DNA from: CBDHFQ01 sp965262565
GTDB lineage: Bacteria > Bacteroidota > Bacteroidia > J057
Reading direction: 5' to 3'
NCBI GenBank assembly: GCA_965262565.1
Contig: CBDHFQ010000027.1
Coordinates: 1-64,000, forward strand
DNA length: 64,000 nucleotides
Shown here: in pieces, positions 9,720 through 19,865 of the stretch
Layout of the letters: every line of letters begins with the position of its first letter
Position numbering within the stretch: position 1 is the stretch's first letter
Position numbers and translations under genes: made by a program
Notes under the pieces: generated by a model
Seen by the model: only the letters and a program-made list of their open reading frames with translations
The model's database searches: none
What the model was told of the DNA's origin: nothing

Positions 9720-12293
9720 ATGCCTTGCTTTATTTTTCGGCATGCAATAGCATGTATGTTTATCTCTTGTTGTTTGATTTACACTAACGCTCAGTCAAGT
9801 TATTTCTTTCCTAAGGTCGATAGTTGGGATGAACAAATTCCAAGTCCAGCAGCCTTTCTCGGATATGACATAGGAAGCCACCACACACGTCATGATCGCA
9901 TAGTTTCCTATTTTGAAACATTGGCACGTATCTCTCCTAAGGCTTCATTCCAACAGTTAGGAGAAACATATGAACATAGGCCCCTAATCACGCTCACGAT
10001 AAGCAGTCCTGAAAACATGGAGCGCCTAGATGTTATTCAGCAGCAACACTTACAACGCTGCACTCCCTCTGCGGATCGTCCTTCAGATGAAGGATTACCG
10101 GTAATCATCAACCTGGGCTACAATGTTCATGGAAATGAACCCTCCTCTGCCGAAGCAGCTATGTTAACTGCCTATTATTTATTAGCGGCCCAAGATGAAT
10201 CCGTAGAACGCTTTCTCTCGGAAGCTGTCATTTTTATAGATCCAGTCATCAATCCCGACGGGCGAGATCGCCATTCTCATTGGGCGAATATGCATAAAGG
10301 AGATCCATTGGTTACGGATCCTTATGACAGAGAGCATAATGAGGTTTGGCCGGGCGGACGTACCAACCACTATTGGTTCGATTTAAATAGAGATTGGTTA
10401 TTGCTGGTTCATCCTGAATTGCAGACTAAAATGAAATGGTATCATCAGTGGTACCCAAATGTGGTAACGGATTTTCACGAAATGGGTACTTACAGCACCT
10501 ATTTCTTTGAACCTCCTAAAGACATAGGGACCAAAGTTCCTTTAATGCCAGAAGCTAATTATACTACCCTGAATAATTTATTTGCAGAATTTTATACCAA
10601 AAGTCTGGATGAAATAGGAACGCTTTACTTTACCAGAGAAGTATATGATGGTACTTATCCTGGCTACGGTTCTTCTTATCCCGATCTACAAGGTGGTTTA
10701 GGACTCCTATTTGAACAAGCCAGTTCCAGAGGACATGCTCAGGAAAGCCCTCTCTGGATCGTGACTTTTCCCTACACAATCCGGAACCAGTTACGCTCTA
10801 GCATTGCGACTATTGAAGCAGCCGTAACACATAAGCAAACCCTTTTCGATTATCAAAGAGATTTCTTCGAATCAGCTATTACTAATGCAAATTCAGCTGA
10901 GATTAAGGCTTACGTATTCGGAGATCCTTATGATAAAAACAGGACAAAGGCTTTTATTGACATGCTTCTCCAACACAACATTGAGATTTATGAACTATCA
11001 GAGGATATTAGCTCAGGTAACATAGATTTTGAAGTTGGAAATGCTTATATGATCCCTGTAGCTCAACCTCAGTATCGAATGGTTCAGACGATGTTCGAGA
11101 CTTATCAGGAGTACAGTGACAGTGTATTTTACGATGCATCTGCCTGGTCTTTGGTACATGCATATGGTATGCCTCATGCTGCCCTGAGCTCAAATCTTAC
11201 GGCAAAAGGAGATCAATTAACCTCTACTGAAGAGTTTGTGCCCGAATTTTCTATTGAGAAGAGTAATTACGCCTATGTGATAGATTGGAGGGACTATAAA
11301 GCACCTGGAGCTCTTGCTAAACTCATCCAGGGGGGAATTAAAGTCCTTACCTCCTTTAAACCTTTCAGTGTTAGCGGTAAGGAATATGGTTATGGAACAT
11401 TATTGGTACCGCTTCAAATTCAGTCAGTTTCCCCTGATTCGATATTCAGTCTAATGAATGAGATAGCCACTCAGGATCGCGTTCCATGTCAGTCGCTAAC
11501 AACGGGGAGAAGTGAATCCGGACCGGATTTAGGAAGTAGAAATTTTCGGGTAGTAAGTGCGCCGAAAGCCTTGATGATTGTGGGTAGAGGTACTTCAGGT
11601 TACGAGACGGGAGAGGTTTGGCATTTATTGGATCAACGTGTTCACATGCCCATTACTAAAGTAGAGTGGGATGTACTAAGTCAAGTGAATATGTACGATT
11701 ATCACACGATGATCTGGGTATCGGGTTCATATGATAGGTTGAATGAGAAGTTGCAAGAAGAGATAAAGCGTTGGATCAATTCGGGAAATACCCTAATTAC
11801 CACAAGAACAGCTACTGAATGGGTAGTACAACAAGGATGGACAGAAGAGAAACTCATTCGATATGCTGATTCTACGGAAGAAATCGAAAGGCTTGATTAT
11901 GTATTGGCACCAGAAATTTCAGGAGCACAAGAGATTGGTGGATCCATTTTTGAAATCGACCTGGATGTTACCCATCCCATAGGATTTGGTTTTACCAACA
12001 GGAAATTACCTATATACAGAAATAGTGAAGTGATACTAAGTCCGGCAGAAAATCCATTTGCGACTGTAGCTCAATATACTGCAAATCCACTAATTAGTGG
12101 ATATATCTCTCAAACCAACTTGGACTCTTTGCGAAATTCCGCTGCTATCATCGTTAGTCAGTCGGGTAGTGGACGAATCATCTCTTTCACTGACAATCCC
12201 AATTTCAGAGGCACATGGTATGGTACGAATAAACTATTTTTGAATGCTTTGTTTTTTGGGGATCTCATTCGGGTACCTTCCTTAAAATACTAA
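9720..12293 (+). CDS. secreted M14-family zinc carboxypeptidase
   Basis: This 857-residue protein has a signal peptide (cleavage near Ala24). The M14 site is complete: His137 and Glu140 in YNVHGNEPSSAE, NPDGRDR at 178-184, the DLNRDW motif near 221-226, His253 in DFHEMG and a candidate catalytic Glu332 in GLLFEQASSRG. The C-terminal half (about 400-857) is a long extension with a GATase1-like Rossmann pattern around KALMIVGRGTSGYETG. No type IX C-terminal sorting domain is evident, so it is probably periplasmic. It is 14 bp behind the E2 gene and probably co-transcribed, although no functional link is obvious. Confidence 0.88.
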   Translation: MPCFIFRHAIACMFISCCLIYTNAQSSYFFPKVDSWDEQIPSPAAFLGYDIGSHHTRHDRIVSYFETLARISPKASFQQLGETYEHRPLITLTISSPENMERLDVIQQQHLQRCTPSADRPSDEGLPVIINLGYNVHGNEPSSAEAAMLTAYYLLAAQDESVERFLSEAVIFIDPVINPDGRDRHSHWANMHKGDPLVTDPYDREHNEVWPGGRTNHYWFDLNRDWLLLVHPELQTKMKWYHQWYPNVVTDFHEMGTYSTYFFEPPKDIGTKVPLMPEANYTTLNNLFAEFYTKSLDEIGTLYFTREVYDGTYPGYGSSYPDLQGGLGLLFEQASSRGHAQESPLWIVTFPYTIRNQLRSSIATIEAAVTHKQTLFDYQRDFFESAITNANSAEIKAYVFGDPYDKNRTKAFIDMLLQHNIEIYELSEDISSGNIDFEVGNAYMIPVAQPQYRMVQTMFETYQEYSDSVFYDASAWSLVHAYGMPHAALSSNLTAKGDQLTSTEEFVPEFSIEKSNYAYVIDWRDYKAPGALAKLIQGGIKVLTSFKPFSVSGKEYGYGTLLVPLQIQSVSPDSIFSLMNEIATQDRVPCQSLTTGRSESGPDLGSRNFRVVSAPKALMIVGRGTSGYETGEVWHLLDQRVHMPITKVEWDVLSQVNMYDYHTMIWVSGSYDRLNEKLQEEIKRWINSGNTLITTRTATEWVVQQGWTEEKLIRYADSTEEIERLDYVLAPEISGAQEIGGSIFEIDLDVTHPIGFGFTNRKLPIYRNSEVILSPAENPFATVAQYTANPLISGYISQTNLDSLRNSAAIIVSQSGSGRIISFTDNPNFRGTWYGTNKLFLNALFFGDLIRVPSLKY

Positions 12294-12312
12294 TCGTCCT
12301 GGATAGGGCGAT

Positions 12313-12780
12313 TTAGCTTAGCGATTTCTCAAAAAATCGGACCCCTTTCAAGGGGTTCTGATTATATTTTCCTATTTCATAGAAACCGACCTGCTGATAC
12401 AATTGAATCGCCTTAATCATCGTGGCATGACTATCCAACCTCATTTTTTGATACCCTACTTGTTTTGCCTTTATCAAGATATGTTGGATAAGCAGTTTCC
12501 CCACCCCTTTTCCTCTGGCTGATGGAGTTACGTATAGCCGCTTCATTTCACATATTTCTTTACTTAGCCGTTGGAACGCAACACATCCTACAGCTGCCTT
12601 ATTCTCCCTTCCTATCAACATAGCCCCTTCAGGATGTCCATATTTTAACTGAAGATGATCCAATTCATATTGATAGTCCCCCAGTGCATCATCAAAATTT
12701 CTCGACTCCATATATTCTCTCAGCAAGCTCCTCATATCCGCCATGTCTAGCTCTAATTGCACTTCGATAATGTCAACCAT
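12313..12780 (-). CDS. GNAT family N-acetyltransferase
   Basis: A 155-residue single GNAT domain. The acetyl-CoA loop is RLYVTPSARGKGVGKLL (Q/R-x-x-G-x-G/A type), followed by MRLDSHATMIKAIQLYQQVGFYEIG, which is motif B. Such small GNAT proteins acylate amines or amino groups, and the substrate is not predictable. It lies 17 bp behind the DUF1015 gene on the same strand, so the two probably form an operon. It converges on the M14 peptidase with only 19 bp between stop codons. Confidence 0.88.
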   Translation of the reverse strand: MVDIIEVQLELDMADMRSLLREYMESRNFDDALGDYQYELDHLQLKYGHPEGAMLIGRENKAAVGCVAFQRLSKEICEMKRLYVTPSARGKGVGKLLIQHILIKAKQVGYQKMRLDSHATMIKAIQLYQQVGFYEIGKYNQNPLKGVRFFEKSLS

Positions 12781-12797
12781 AGGCTATTGATCCATTT

Positions 12798-14054
12798 CTA
12801 TTCAATCTCTTCAAATGCATGAATAAAGAGGCCACTTCTCAGTTTAGGTTCAAACCAGGTCGTTTTTGGGGGCATGATAAGTTCCTGATCTGCTATCGCT
12901 TTTAGTTGACTCATAGACACCGGATACAAGGCAAAAGCAGCTTTCATTTCCCCACTGTCTACTCTTTTTTGCAAGGCTTCCATTCCGCGAATCCCCCCCA
13001 CAAAATCTATTCGTTTATCTCTCCTTAAATCTGTTATACCCAAAATGGGACTTAGTACATATTCTGTCAACACATTTACATCTAATACTTTAATAGGATC
13101 ATCTGGATTGTAAGTATGAGTTTTCGCAATAAGCTGATACCACTGTCCTTCCATATACAAACCAAAATGATGTGGTTGAGATGGCTGAAATGTAGATTGC
13201 CTATGCAAATGGATATCAAAATGAGGACTTAATGCCTCTAGAAACTCATTTGTATTTAACCCATTTAACTCTTGAATGACCCTGTTATAATCTAATATTT
13301 CCAGCTGATTATCAGGAAAGTGAACAGCTAAAAAATATTCATAGGCAGAAGAGTTCCCATTTATCCCTTGCTGGGCACTTCGCTCTTTTCCCACTGCTGC
13401 CGCTGCTGCTGTTCTATGATGTCCATCTGCAACATATGTGGCAGGCACTTTAGTTTGAAATAGTTCTGTAAGTTTATCTATCACTCCTTTATCATTTACT
13501 TTCCATACGATATGCTTTATTCCATCATCTGCCATAAATTCATATAAAGGAGGATAGGAAATCAACGTATTTATTAATTGGTCTATTTCTATCACAGCTG
13601 GGTAGGAAAAAAATACTGGTTCCGCTTGCATATTTAACAGCCGTATATGCTGCTTCCTATCTTCTTCTTTATCGGGACGTGTTAATTCATGAATCTTGAT
13701 TACCCCTTTATCGTAGTCATCAATGGAAGCTAATCCCACTAAACCAGTCTGCACACGTCCATCCATGATTAATTGGTATACATAAAAGCTTTCCTCAGAT
13801 TCTTGAAAGAAAATACCCTCTTCTACCCAGTTTCGAAACATTTCTTTACCTTTTTGATACACAACTGGATCATAGGGATCATGCCCGGCAGGAAAGTGGA
13901 TTTCCGGTTTTATGACTTTGAGAAATGAATACTGACTTTTTTCTGCCAACTTTCTGGCTTCCTCTGTATTTACCACATCATATGGCAATGAGGCGATAGA
14001 CCTGGCCTTTTCTGGAATAGGACGATAAGCTAAAAATGGTTTTATCTTGGACAC
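12798..14054 (-). CDS. DUF1015 family protein
   Basis: This 418-residue cytosolic protein has the hallmarks of the DUF1015 family: an N-terminal KPFLAYRPIPEKA and SLPYDVVN, a conserved HELTRPDKEEDR, and the central YVADGHHRTAAAAA motif near residue 210. The DGHHR motif looks like an active or binding site but no reaction is established in my knowledge. In many Bacteroidota this gene neighbours serine-biosynthesis genes, which are not seen here. Its partner is the GNAT gene 17 bp downstream. Length and motifs are complete. Confidence 0.85.
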   Translation of the reverse strand: MSKIKPFLAYRPIPEKARSIASLPYDVVNTEEARKLAEKSQYSFLKVIKPEIHFPAGHDPYDPVVYQKGKEMFRNWVEEGIFFQESEESFYVYQLIMDGRVQTGLVGLASIDDYDKGVIKIHELTRPDKEEDRKQHIRLLNMQAEPVFFSYPAVIEIDQLINTLISYPPLYEFMADDGIKHIVWKVNDKGVIDKLTELFQTKVPATYVADGHHRTAAAAAVGKERSAQQGINGNSSAYEYFLAVHFPDNQLEILDYNRVIQELNGLNTNEFLEALSPHFDIHLHRQSTFQPSQPHHFGLYMEGQWYQLIAKTHTYNPDDPIKVLDVNVLTEYVLSPILGITDLRRDKRIDFVGGIRGMEALQKRVDSGEMKAAFALYPVSMSQLKAIADQELIMPPKTTWFEPKLRSGLFIHAFEEIE

Positions 14055-14555
14055 TTAGCTAAAATTGGATGAATGGATTAAAGAAATAAAATAAGGTAAT
14101 ATCCTATTCTCTCGCAACAGGGAAACTCAACTTAAAAGAATATAAAAAATGTTAATAGAGGTTATCAGCGATTTCCGAATAGCTCAGCATTACCTAGTAA
14201 GGAAATATAGAAGGATATTCGTGGCATATATTTTGTACTTTTTTCCTATACTAATAACCTAAGTAATATGTTTTCTCTAAGCAATAAGTAAAGTAGAAAA
14301 TTTTTCCTTAAGACATCTTTACTATTTCATAAACATTTATTTAATAAATATTACTTCCTCCCATTTAGTACGTAATTTTAACCACTTGTTTTAATTTTTG
14401 AGCCATAGATCATATTTCACTATTTTCTTACAAAGAAAATATCTTCATTTGATTGTTGTTTAAAAGGAATTATTACTATCCATCAGATTTTCAATTAAGC
14501 AGCTCATTCGTACGCATAGTTACAATTATATTTTACGCATTTATCACTTAAAAAA
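14055..14555. other. 501-bp AT-rich intergenic region
   Basis: The region lies between divergent DUF1015 and TonB-family genes and must carry both promoters. A TATATTTTG-like element occurs near 14227-14235 but has no TTG at the right distance. A weak inverted repeat AGTAAAG/CTTTACT spans about 14287-14331. No gene, RNA or strong terminator is seen. Confidence 0.5.
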
Positions 14556-15491
14556 ATGGCTAATAAAAATCTTAACACAGAAAATTTATCTCAATACATT
14601 CGAAACCTCGAAGCTGTTGAGAAAGCTCGTTCCAGAAGAATCCTCCTACTAGTAGGTTCCGGAGTTTTTGTCGTAGTTATTGGTTTAGCTGCATTTTTCA
14701 GAAATTCCTTACCTGCTTTCCAAGCAGAACCACAAATCATCGATTTGACCGAAACAGAAAGCTTAGTTGATTCCATGTATTTGGAAGACTATTCAGTAGT
14801 GTCCATTAGTGCGAACAGTGATGTAGTAAATGAAGATGTATGGGAAGAGGACAACTATAACACCCTAGAAGATTGGAGTAATACTCCAGAACTTGGAAAT
14901 GAAGTCAATAGTGAGAGTCAATTTAGAGGTACTTCAAGAGGAAATAACAAAGCTAAGAAAAGCTATGTTTCCTCATCATACTCTTCTAATTCGTCTGCTA
15001 GTAATGTGATGTTAACTTCTCAGATGTCTGAATTAACATCAAATGAGCAAAAATCAGCTGGAGAAGATATTAACAAAAGGGATGAAATTCGTTCGACTTC
15101 CTTAAATACTCAAAGTAGAGAGGAACAAGAAAGCCGCTCCATCGACCAGGGATTTGCTGGAACTTCGGATATTAATGATGTATACGAAGTAGCCGATAAG
15201 ATGCCTACCTTTCCTAAAGGAGCTGGAGCAATGTACAGATTTATAAGAAGCAATGTAGAGTACCCTACCAAAGCTATTGAAGAAGCGGTAGAAGGTCAGG
15301 TTCATGTGCAGTTTATTATTCTTCCTAACGGATCCATTACTAACGTGCATGTAGCGAAAAGCCTGGGTTTTGGATGTGATGAAGAAGCTGTAAGAATTAT
15401 CAAAAAGATGCCTAATTGGGTTCCAGGAGAAACAAGAGGAGAAAAAGTAGCGGTTAAGAAAATCGTACCAGTTACATTTGTACTCCCTTAA
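14556..15491 (+). CDS. TonB-family energy transducer
   Basis: The 311-residue protein has a short cytosolic N-terminus, one transmembrane helix (about 28-48), a long Ser/Asn/Glu-rich periplasmic linker and a C-terminal TonB domain (about 209-311; GQVHVQFIILPNGSITNVHV, then SLGFGCDEEAVRIIKKMPNW). It should couple the proton-motive force to TonB-dependent outer-membrane transporters, or simply contact periplasmic partners. The start ATG follows a run of seven A, typical of Bacteroidota leaders. A second TonB-like gene follows 134 bp later, and the N-termini of both share the pattern LxxYIxxL before the membrane helix. Confidence 0.9.
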   Translation: MANKNLNTENLSQYIRNLEAVEKARSRRILLLVGSGVFVVVIGLAAFFRNSLPAFQAEPQIIDLTETESLVDSMYLEDYSVVSISANSDVVNEDVWEEDNYNTLEDWSNTPELGNEVNSESQFRGTSRGNNKAKKSYVSSSYSSNSSASNVMLTSQMSELTSNEQKSAGEDINKRDEIRSTSLNTQSREEQESRSIDQGFAGTSDINDVYEVADKMPTFPKGAGAMYRFIRSNVEYPTKAIEEAVEGQVHVQFIILPNGSITNVHVAKSLGFGCDEEAVRIIKKMPNWVPGETRGEKVAVKKIVPVTFVLP

Positions 15492-15625
15492 TCCACTAAA
15501 TTTTACAGTGATAATATCGAATGAGCTCCATTCCAATAAATCTGGTCTCAAAATAGCACTATTACACTTCCGTAAATACCATTTAATAGTGGACGATTAT
15601 AGTGTTAAAATTAGGTCTATACGAC

Positions 15626-16852
15626 ATGAAATTCTTAGACAATAAAAAACAGCTAGAAGATTATATTACCTTATTAAATCAGAAAGATCGTCAGCTAAAA
15701 TATACAAGAATGATTATATTCATTCTTGTATTATTTTTTAGTTTATCTTTTTATTTCATATTTAAGAAGGATCTATTTCCCAAGAATCCTTCTTACGTAA
15801 TTATTAATTTGAATCAATTAAGCATTCATATTCTTGATTCCCTTCTTCATACAGCAGACCTAACTGTATTGGTTCCAAAATCCTCGGACCAGCAGGCGTA
15901 TGATACGATCACCTCTTTAAGGGATTATTCTAAATTAGTAGAAGATTTTATGTACCAGGAAACTGTTCCTGAAAACGTTGAATCAGTTTTTTTTCCCTGG
16001 ATAGGATCTAATCAGCTAAATGATAAACCCCTTTCGAAACTCCCAAAATTTGCTTTTACTATTGATGGCTTACGATTGGAACATCAACCTCTTTTGTTCT
16101 CAATTGTAGGGTTCCAACCAGACATTGACTATCATATGGATTTTGGGAATGGGGTCATCGTCAGAGCTAATGAGCATTTGACCTACACCTATGATAGACC
16201 TGGAATGTATACTATTAGTCTTACAGCTTCAACAAAGCATTTCGTTCCAAGCGTATTCGAACTGGATATACAGGTACTTCCCGATGAAAAACCCAGTAAG
16301 GACATTCAACAAAATTCACTAAGTGAGAAAAAAGAAACTTCTAAAAAATTCTCTCCTGAGCCTAATGTTATCCCAATTATTAAAGATCTAAACACCTCCA
16401 ATAACCAATCTCAAAATGCGGGATCTTCTCTCAGTAGTACAACAACACCCATCGTAAAACAAAAATTTCAGGAGAAAAAATCTGTGAATAAACCAGAGCC
16501 AGAAACGAGCGTGTCGGATACTCCTCAAATCTCATTTAACAATTTGGGGCCGATCAGGATGCCTACCTACAAAGAGAAGGATTCGGGATTAAAAAAGTTT
16601 ATTGAGGACAATTTAATTTATCCTATAGATGCAATTAATCGCAACATCTCAGGTGTAGTATTTGTCAAGGCCTTAATTGATGCTGAAGGCAACATCAAAA
16701 ATGCTGAAATCATTCAAGGCCTGGGATATGGTTGTGATGCTGAAGCGTTAAGATTGATTAATAAAATGGGTAAATGGAACCCGGCCATCCACGAAGGAAA
16801 GCCTATAGAATTGAGCTACATTATTTCTATCCCTTTTGAACCAGGTAAATAA
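15626..16852 (+). CDS. TonB-family protein with a periplasmic PKD-like domain
   Basis: The predicted 408-residue product starts at the ATG at 15626; the frame extends to a GTG at 15602 but the shorter start matches the N-terminus of the upstream paralogue. The order is a cytosolic stub, a TM helix (about 27-46), a PKD-like beta-sandwich (about 145-215; DYHMDFGNGVIVRANEHLTY and YDRPGMYTISLTAS), a Ser/Pro/Lys-rich linker, and a TonB C-terminal domain (about 310-408; GYGCDAEALRLINKMGKWNP). PKD domains normally mediate protein or glycan contacts outside the cell. Their presence between the anchor and the TonB domain is unusual. Confidence 0.85.
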   Translation: MKFLDNKKQLEDYITLLNQKDRQLKYTRMIIFILVLFFSLSFYFIFKKDLFPKNPSYVIINLNQLSIHILDSLLHTADLTVLVPKSSDQQAYDTITSLRDYSKLVEDFMYQETVPENVESVFFPWIGSNQLNDKPLSKLPKFAFTIDGLRLEHQPLLFSIVGFQPDIDYHMDFGNGVIVRANEHLTYTYDRPGMYTISLTASTKHFVPSVFELDIQVLPDEKPSKDIQQNSLSEKKETSKKFSPEPNVIPIIKDLNTSNNQSQNAGSSLSSTTTPIVKQKFQEKKSVNKPEPETSVSDTPQISFNNLGPIRMPTYKEKDSGLKKFIEDNLIYPIDAINRNISGVVFVKALIDAEGNIKNAEIIQGLGYGCDAEALRLINKMGKWNPAIHEGKPIELSYIISIPFEPGK

Positions 16853-16873
16853 TAATACATATCAGAATATTAT

Positions 16874-17959
16874 TTATAAAGTAATATTTTCTTCTTTTTT
16901 TATGTCAGTCTCTTCAGCCCATTCCCACCTGTACTTTTCGACTATTAAGCTATCTAGTTCTATAAGAGTAGCTACGACAATTTGGGTATAATTTTGAGAC
17001 GCATTACCAAAACGATTACTTGTCGTTTTCCAAACATTATGGATTAGCTCTACATTCCCTTCCTGAGGCTTTATCTTATTTATAACCGCTGCTACATTTC
17101 TCGATCCGGCATGATAAACATGAAGGACCAATAGCTTGAACCATAAATCCGATTCGGAATACTTAATGTTATGCCTATCTAATATTCTTTTAGCTTCCTT
17201 AATGCAGGTTTTTCTTAGAAATTTCGCTGCGGCCCAGGCAGAACGTTCAAAAATCTTACGCTCATCTTGGCTACCATTAACTTTGAGTCCTAATTCTCTG
17301 GCCACTGATCGCATGAGTTGGAAGGCACCATACGCACCTGCTGTAGAACGTTGAATTCTATTTGGGCTTTCAATTAGTAAAATAGCTTGTGCATACCACG
17401 GGTCGACATTTTCCTTTTCAAAAATCTTGACAGCCTTGCTGATTTGAGGTATCATAGATTCAAATTTGTAGAAATGACTTCTTCCCGATGTTATATAGAT
17501 TTGGGTATCCTTTCCCAGGTCGAATTCAGTGAGTAAGTTTTGCTTAAACCTATTTTGCTTCCGCTTACTCATTCTATCCCAGTCTAAGGTGGCAATCTTA
17601 CCTAGGATACGTCTATTATGAGCCAGGTTGATCACACTAGTATCCGGATGAATATCCATTAAATACTGCCAAAATTTCACCTGGTATAGGGTATCCCAGT
17701 TCTGGCTATATAATTGAGCATCCCTAATAAGGGTGTAAGCTTTGATAGTATCTTCTTTCTCTTCAAATATGTGAATAAAATGACTCTTTTGAGGCGTTTC
17801 TATAAATGGCTCAGGAACTTTAGCTAACGAGGCTTTACGCCATCGATCTTGCCCCTTAAAAGGGATAAAAGATTCGGGCAAGAAAACAACTCCGCCAATT
17901 AATATCAGAATAAGACTTATTTTCACAAGGATATATAACCTTCTAACTACGCTTAGCAT
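16874..17959 (-). CDS. membrane-anchored lytic transglycosylase (SLT domain)
   Basis: A 361-residue protein with an N-terminal membrane anchor (about 10-27). The SLT/MltD-like catalytic domain (about 170-330) shows ILLIESPN with the catalytic Glu, then STAGAYGAFQLM and the later HVYHAGSRNVAA motif that lines the glycan groove. It should cleave peptidoglycan strands with formation of 1,6-anhydro-MurNAc. No LysM domains are present, unlike E. coli MltD. The gene converges on the TonB pair with a 21-bp gap. Confidence 0.88.
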   Translation of the reverse strand: MLSVVRRLYILVKISLILILIGGVVFLPESFIPFKGQDRWRKASLAKVPEPFIETPQKSHFIHIFEEKEDTIKAYTLIRDAQLYSQNWDTLYQVKFWQYLMDIHPDTSVINLAHNRRILGKIATLDWDRMSKRKQNRFKQNLLTEFDLGKDTQIYITSGRSHFYKFESMIPQISKAVKIFEKENVDPWYAQAILLIESPNRIQRSTAGAYGAFQLMRSVARELGLKVNGSQDERKIFERSAWAAAKFLRKTCIKEAKRILDRHNIKYSESDLWFKLLVLHVYHAGSRNVAAVINKIKPQEGNVELIHNVWKTTSNRFGNASQNYTQIVVATLIELDSLIVEKYRWEWAEETDIKKEENITL

Positions 17960-18197
17960 TTCTATACTAATGTTAATTCGAATGTGCGAAATTTAATATC
18001 TCTGATTAAAGATACATTTTTTCGTTTTTATTACAGGATGGGAATAATACAAAAATAGTTTCACTAAACAATCATTTCATTATCAAAAACTTACCTTTTC
18101 CACAACAAAAATACTATGCATGCCAAATAAATAGTTGATTTAGTTTGAAAAAATCTAATTTATCCGTAATATAATATTTCATCAAAACTATAAGTAT

Positions 18198-19748
18198 ATG
18201 CAAATGGTACCCAGCCTTCTGCTAAAGCAGTTATACACCTTTGGCAGTTTACGTAATGTTGAAAACAGCGTAAAATTTTCCCTTAAAAATAGACTTAGTG
18301 ATGCCACCCTAATTGGGATAGAACAATTAACCATCGATGGAAAGGACATTTCTTTAGATCATACCTTTATTGTTACTGAAGAAGGCAAAAAATTTTCTGC
18401 ACACGACATTAACGAACAGAATACACTTCATTTTCCCTTGGCAAAATCTCTGGACATAGAAATGAACACTCCCCATCTAACAGAAGGGAAGCATTCCATA
18501 AATCTAACATTTAAGGCACGGCCTTTTGGAAAATTATCACTAAAGGTAGAAGGCTCTATTGTAAAAAAGGATACCAGTATAAACAGAATTCCAAGATCAA
18601 AAGAAGATGATTACCATGATGAAATTATTAAAATCAGACAGGATTTTGTTAAGTCTTTTTCTAATGTAGAGCTAGAACATATCCAGCACTACTCTTTTGA
18701 TCCACATATCCTACAAGGAAATATTGAACATTTTACGGGTGTAGCCCAGATTCCCATTGGATTTGCTGGGCCTATAAAAATTAATGGCGAGCATGCTAAT
18801 GGAGAATTTATTATTCCCATGGCTACTACTGAAGGAACACTTGTAGCTTCCTATAACAGAGGGATTAAGGTGTTAAATGCCTGCGGAGGAGTAAAGTGTA
18901 CCATTTTAGACGACGCCATGCAAAGAGCACCAGTATTTGTCATGGAAGATGCCCGTGCCGCCAGGCATTTTAGCAACTGGGTTAAAGAAAACTTTAGCAT
19001 CATTGTGGAAAAGGCAGAGTCAACTACAAGTGTAGGAAAGCTATCTTATATAGATTATTACTCCGCCAGTAAATTTGTGTACTTAAGATTTAATTATACC
19101 ACGGGTGATGCAGCAGGCCAGAATATGGTTGGTAGAGCTACCTTCACAGCCTGTAGTTGGATCATTGATCATTACAAAGATCATAACATCCAACACTTCT
19201 ATCTTGAGTCCAACCTGGCTACAGACAAAAAAGCGTCTCAGGTAAATGTAATGCATACAAGAGGAAAGAGAGTGACTGCCGAAGTGTTAATCAAGAAAGA
19301 AATTCTCCAACAGATCATGCGGGTAGATCCCCATACACTTGCCTATCATTATGGAGTGGCTAATGTGGGCACAATTCTTTCAGGGGCTAACAATAATGGA
19401 CTTCATTCAGCGAATGCAATCACTGCCATGTTTATAGCGACAGGACAAGATGTAGCAAATGTATCTGAATCATCTGCAGGGATTCTTTTTATAGAGGAAA
19501 CAGACAAAGGCGACCTTTATGTTTCCATCACCATCCCATCTCTGATAGTAGCTACATATGGAGGAGGCACAGCACTTGCAACTCAAAGAGAGTGCCTGGA
19601 AATTCTGGGATGTTATGGAAAAGGTAAGGTATTTAAGCTTGCCGAAATCATTGCAGGAGTAGTTCTTGCAGGAGAATTATCTTTGGGATCAGCCATTTCT
19701 TCCTCTGATTGGGTATCTAGCCATGAACAATACGGTAGAAACAGATAA
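18198..19748 (+). CDS. hydroxymethylglutaryl-CoA reductase with extra N-terminal domain
   Basis: This enzyme reduces HMG-CoA to mevalonate, the committed step of the mevalonate route to isoprenoids. The catalytic part (about 140-516) keeps the four expected residues: Glu212 in MATTEGTLVAS, Lys344 in TDKKAS, Asp418 in GQDVANV and a C-terminal His509 in SSHEQYGRNR. The C-terminal His position and the motifs resemble class I enzymes. Residues 1-122 form an additional beta-rich domain with no place in bacterial HMG-CoA reductases, and there are no membrane helices. Length (516) exceeds the roughly 420 expected. No other mevalonate gene is adjacent; fumC lies 117 bp downstream. Confidence 0.93.
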   Translation: MQMVPSLLLKQLYTFGSLRNVENSVKFSLKNRLSDATLIGIEQLTIDGKDISLDHTFIVTEEGKKFSAHDINEQNTLHFPLAKSLDIEMNTPHLTEGKHSINLTFKARPFGKLSLKVEGSIVKKDTSINRIPRSKEDDYHDEIIKIRQDFVKSFSNVELEHIQHYSFDPHILQGNIEHFTGVAQIPIGFAGPIKINGEHANGEFIIPMATTEGTLVASYNRGIKVLNACGGVKCTILDDAMQRAPVFVMEDARAARHFSNWVKENFSIIVEKAESTTSVGKLSYIDYYSASKFVYLRFNYTTGDAAGQNMVGRATFTACSWIIDHYKDHNIQHFYLESNLATDKKASQVNVMHTRGKRVTAEVLIKKEILQQIMRVDPHTLAYHYGVANVGTILSGANNNGLHSANAITAMFIATGQDVANVSESSAGILFIEETDKGDLYVSITIPSLIVATYGGGTALATQRECLEILGCYGKGKVFKLAEIIAGVVLAGELSLGSAISSSDWVSSHEQYGRNR

Positions 19749-19865
19749 AACATAGAGCTGAGAGAAATTGTGAAGACAAAATTTAGTGCAAAATTTTTAT
19801 CCCAGAGGATTCTTATTTAATTTTTGTGCTTAATGAAATGGTTCCGTACTCACATTTCTCAAATC

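Noticed and set aside
12341..12356. Small palindrome ACCCCTTTCAAGGGGT
   Set aside because: It lies inside the GNAT coding region with no T-tract, so a terminator role is unlikely.
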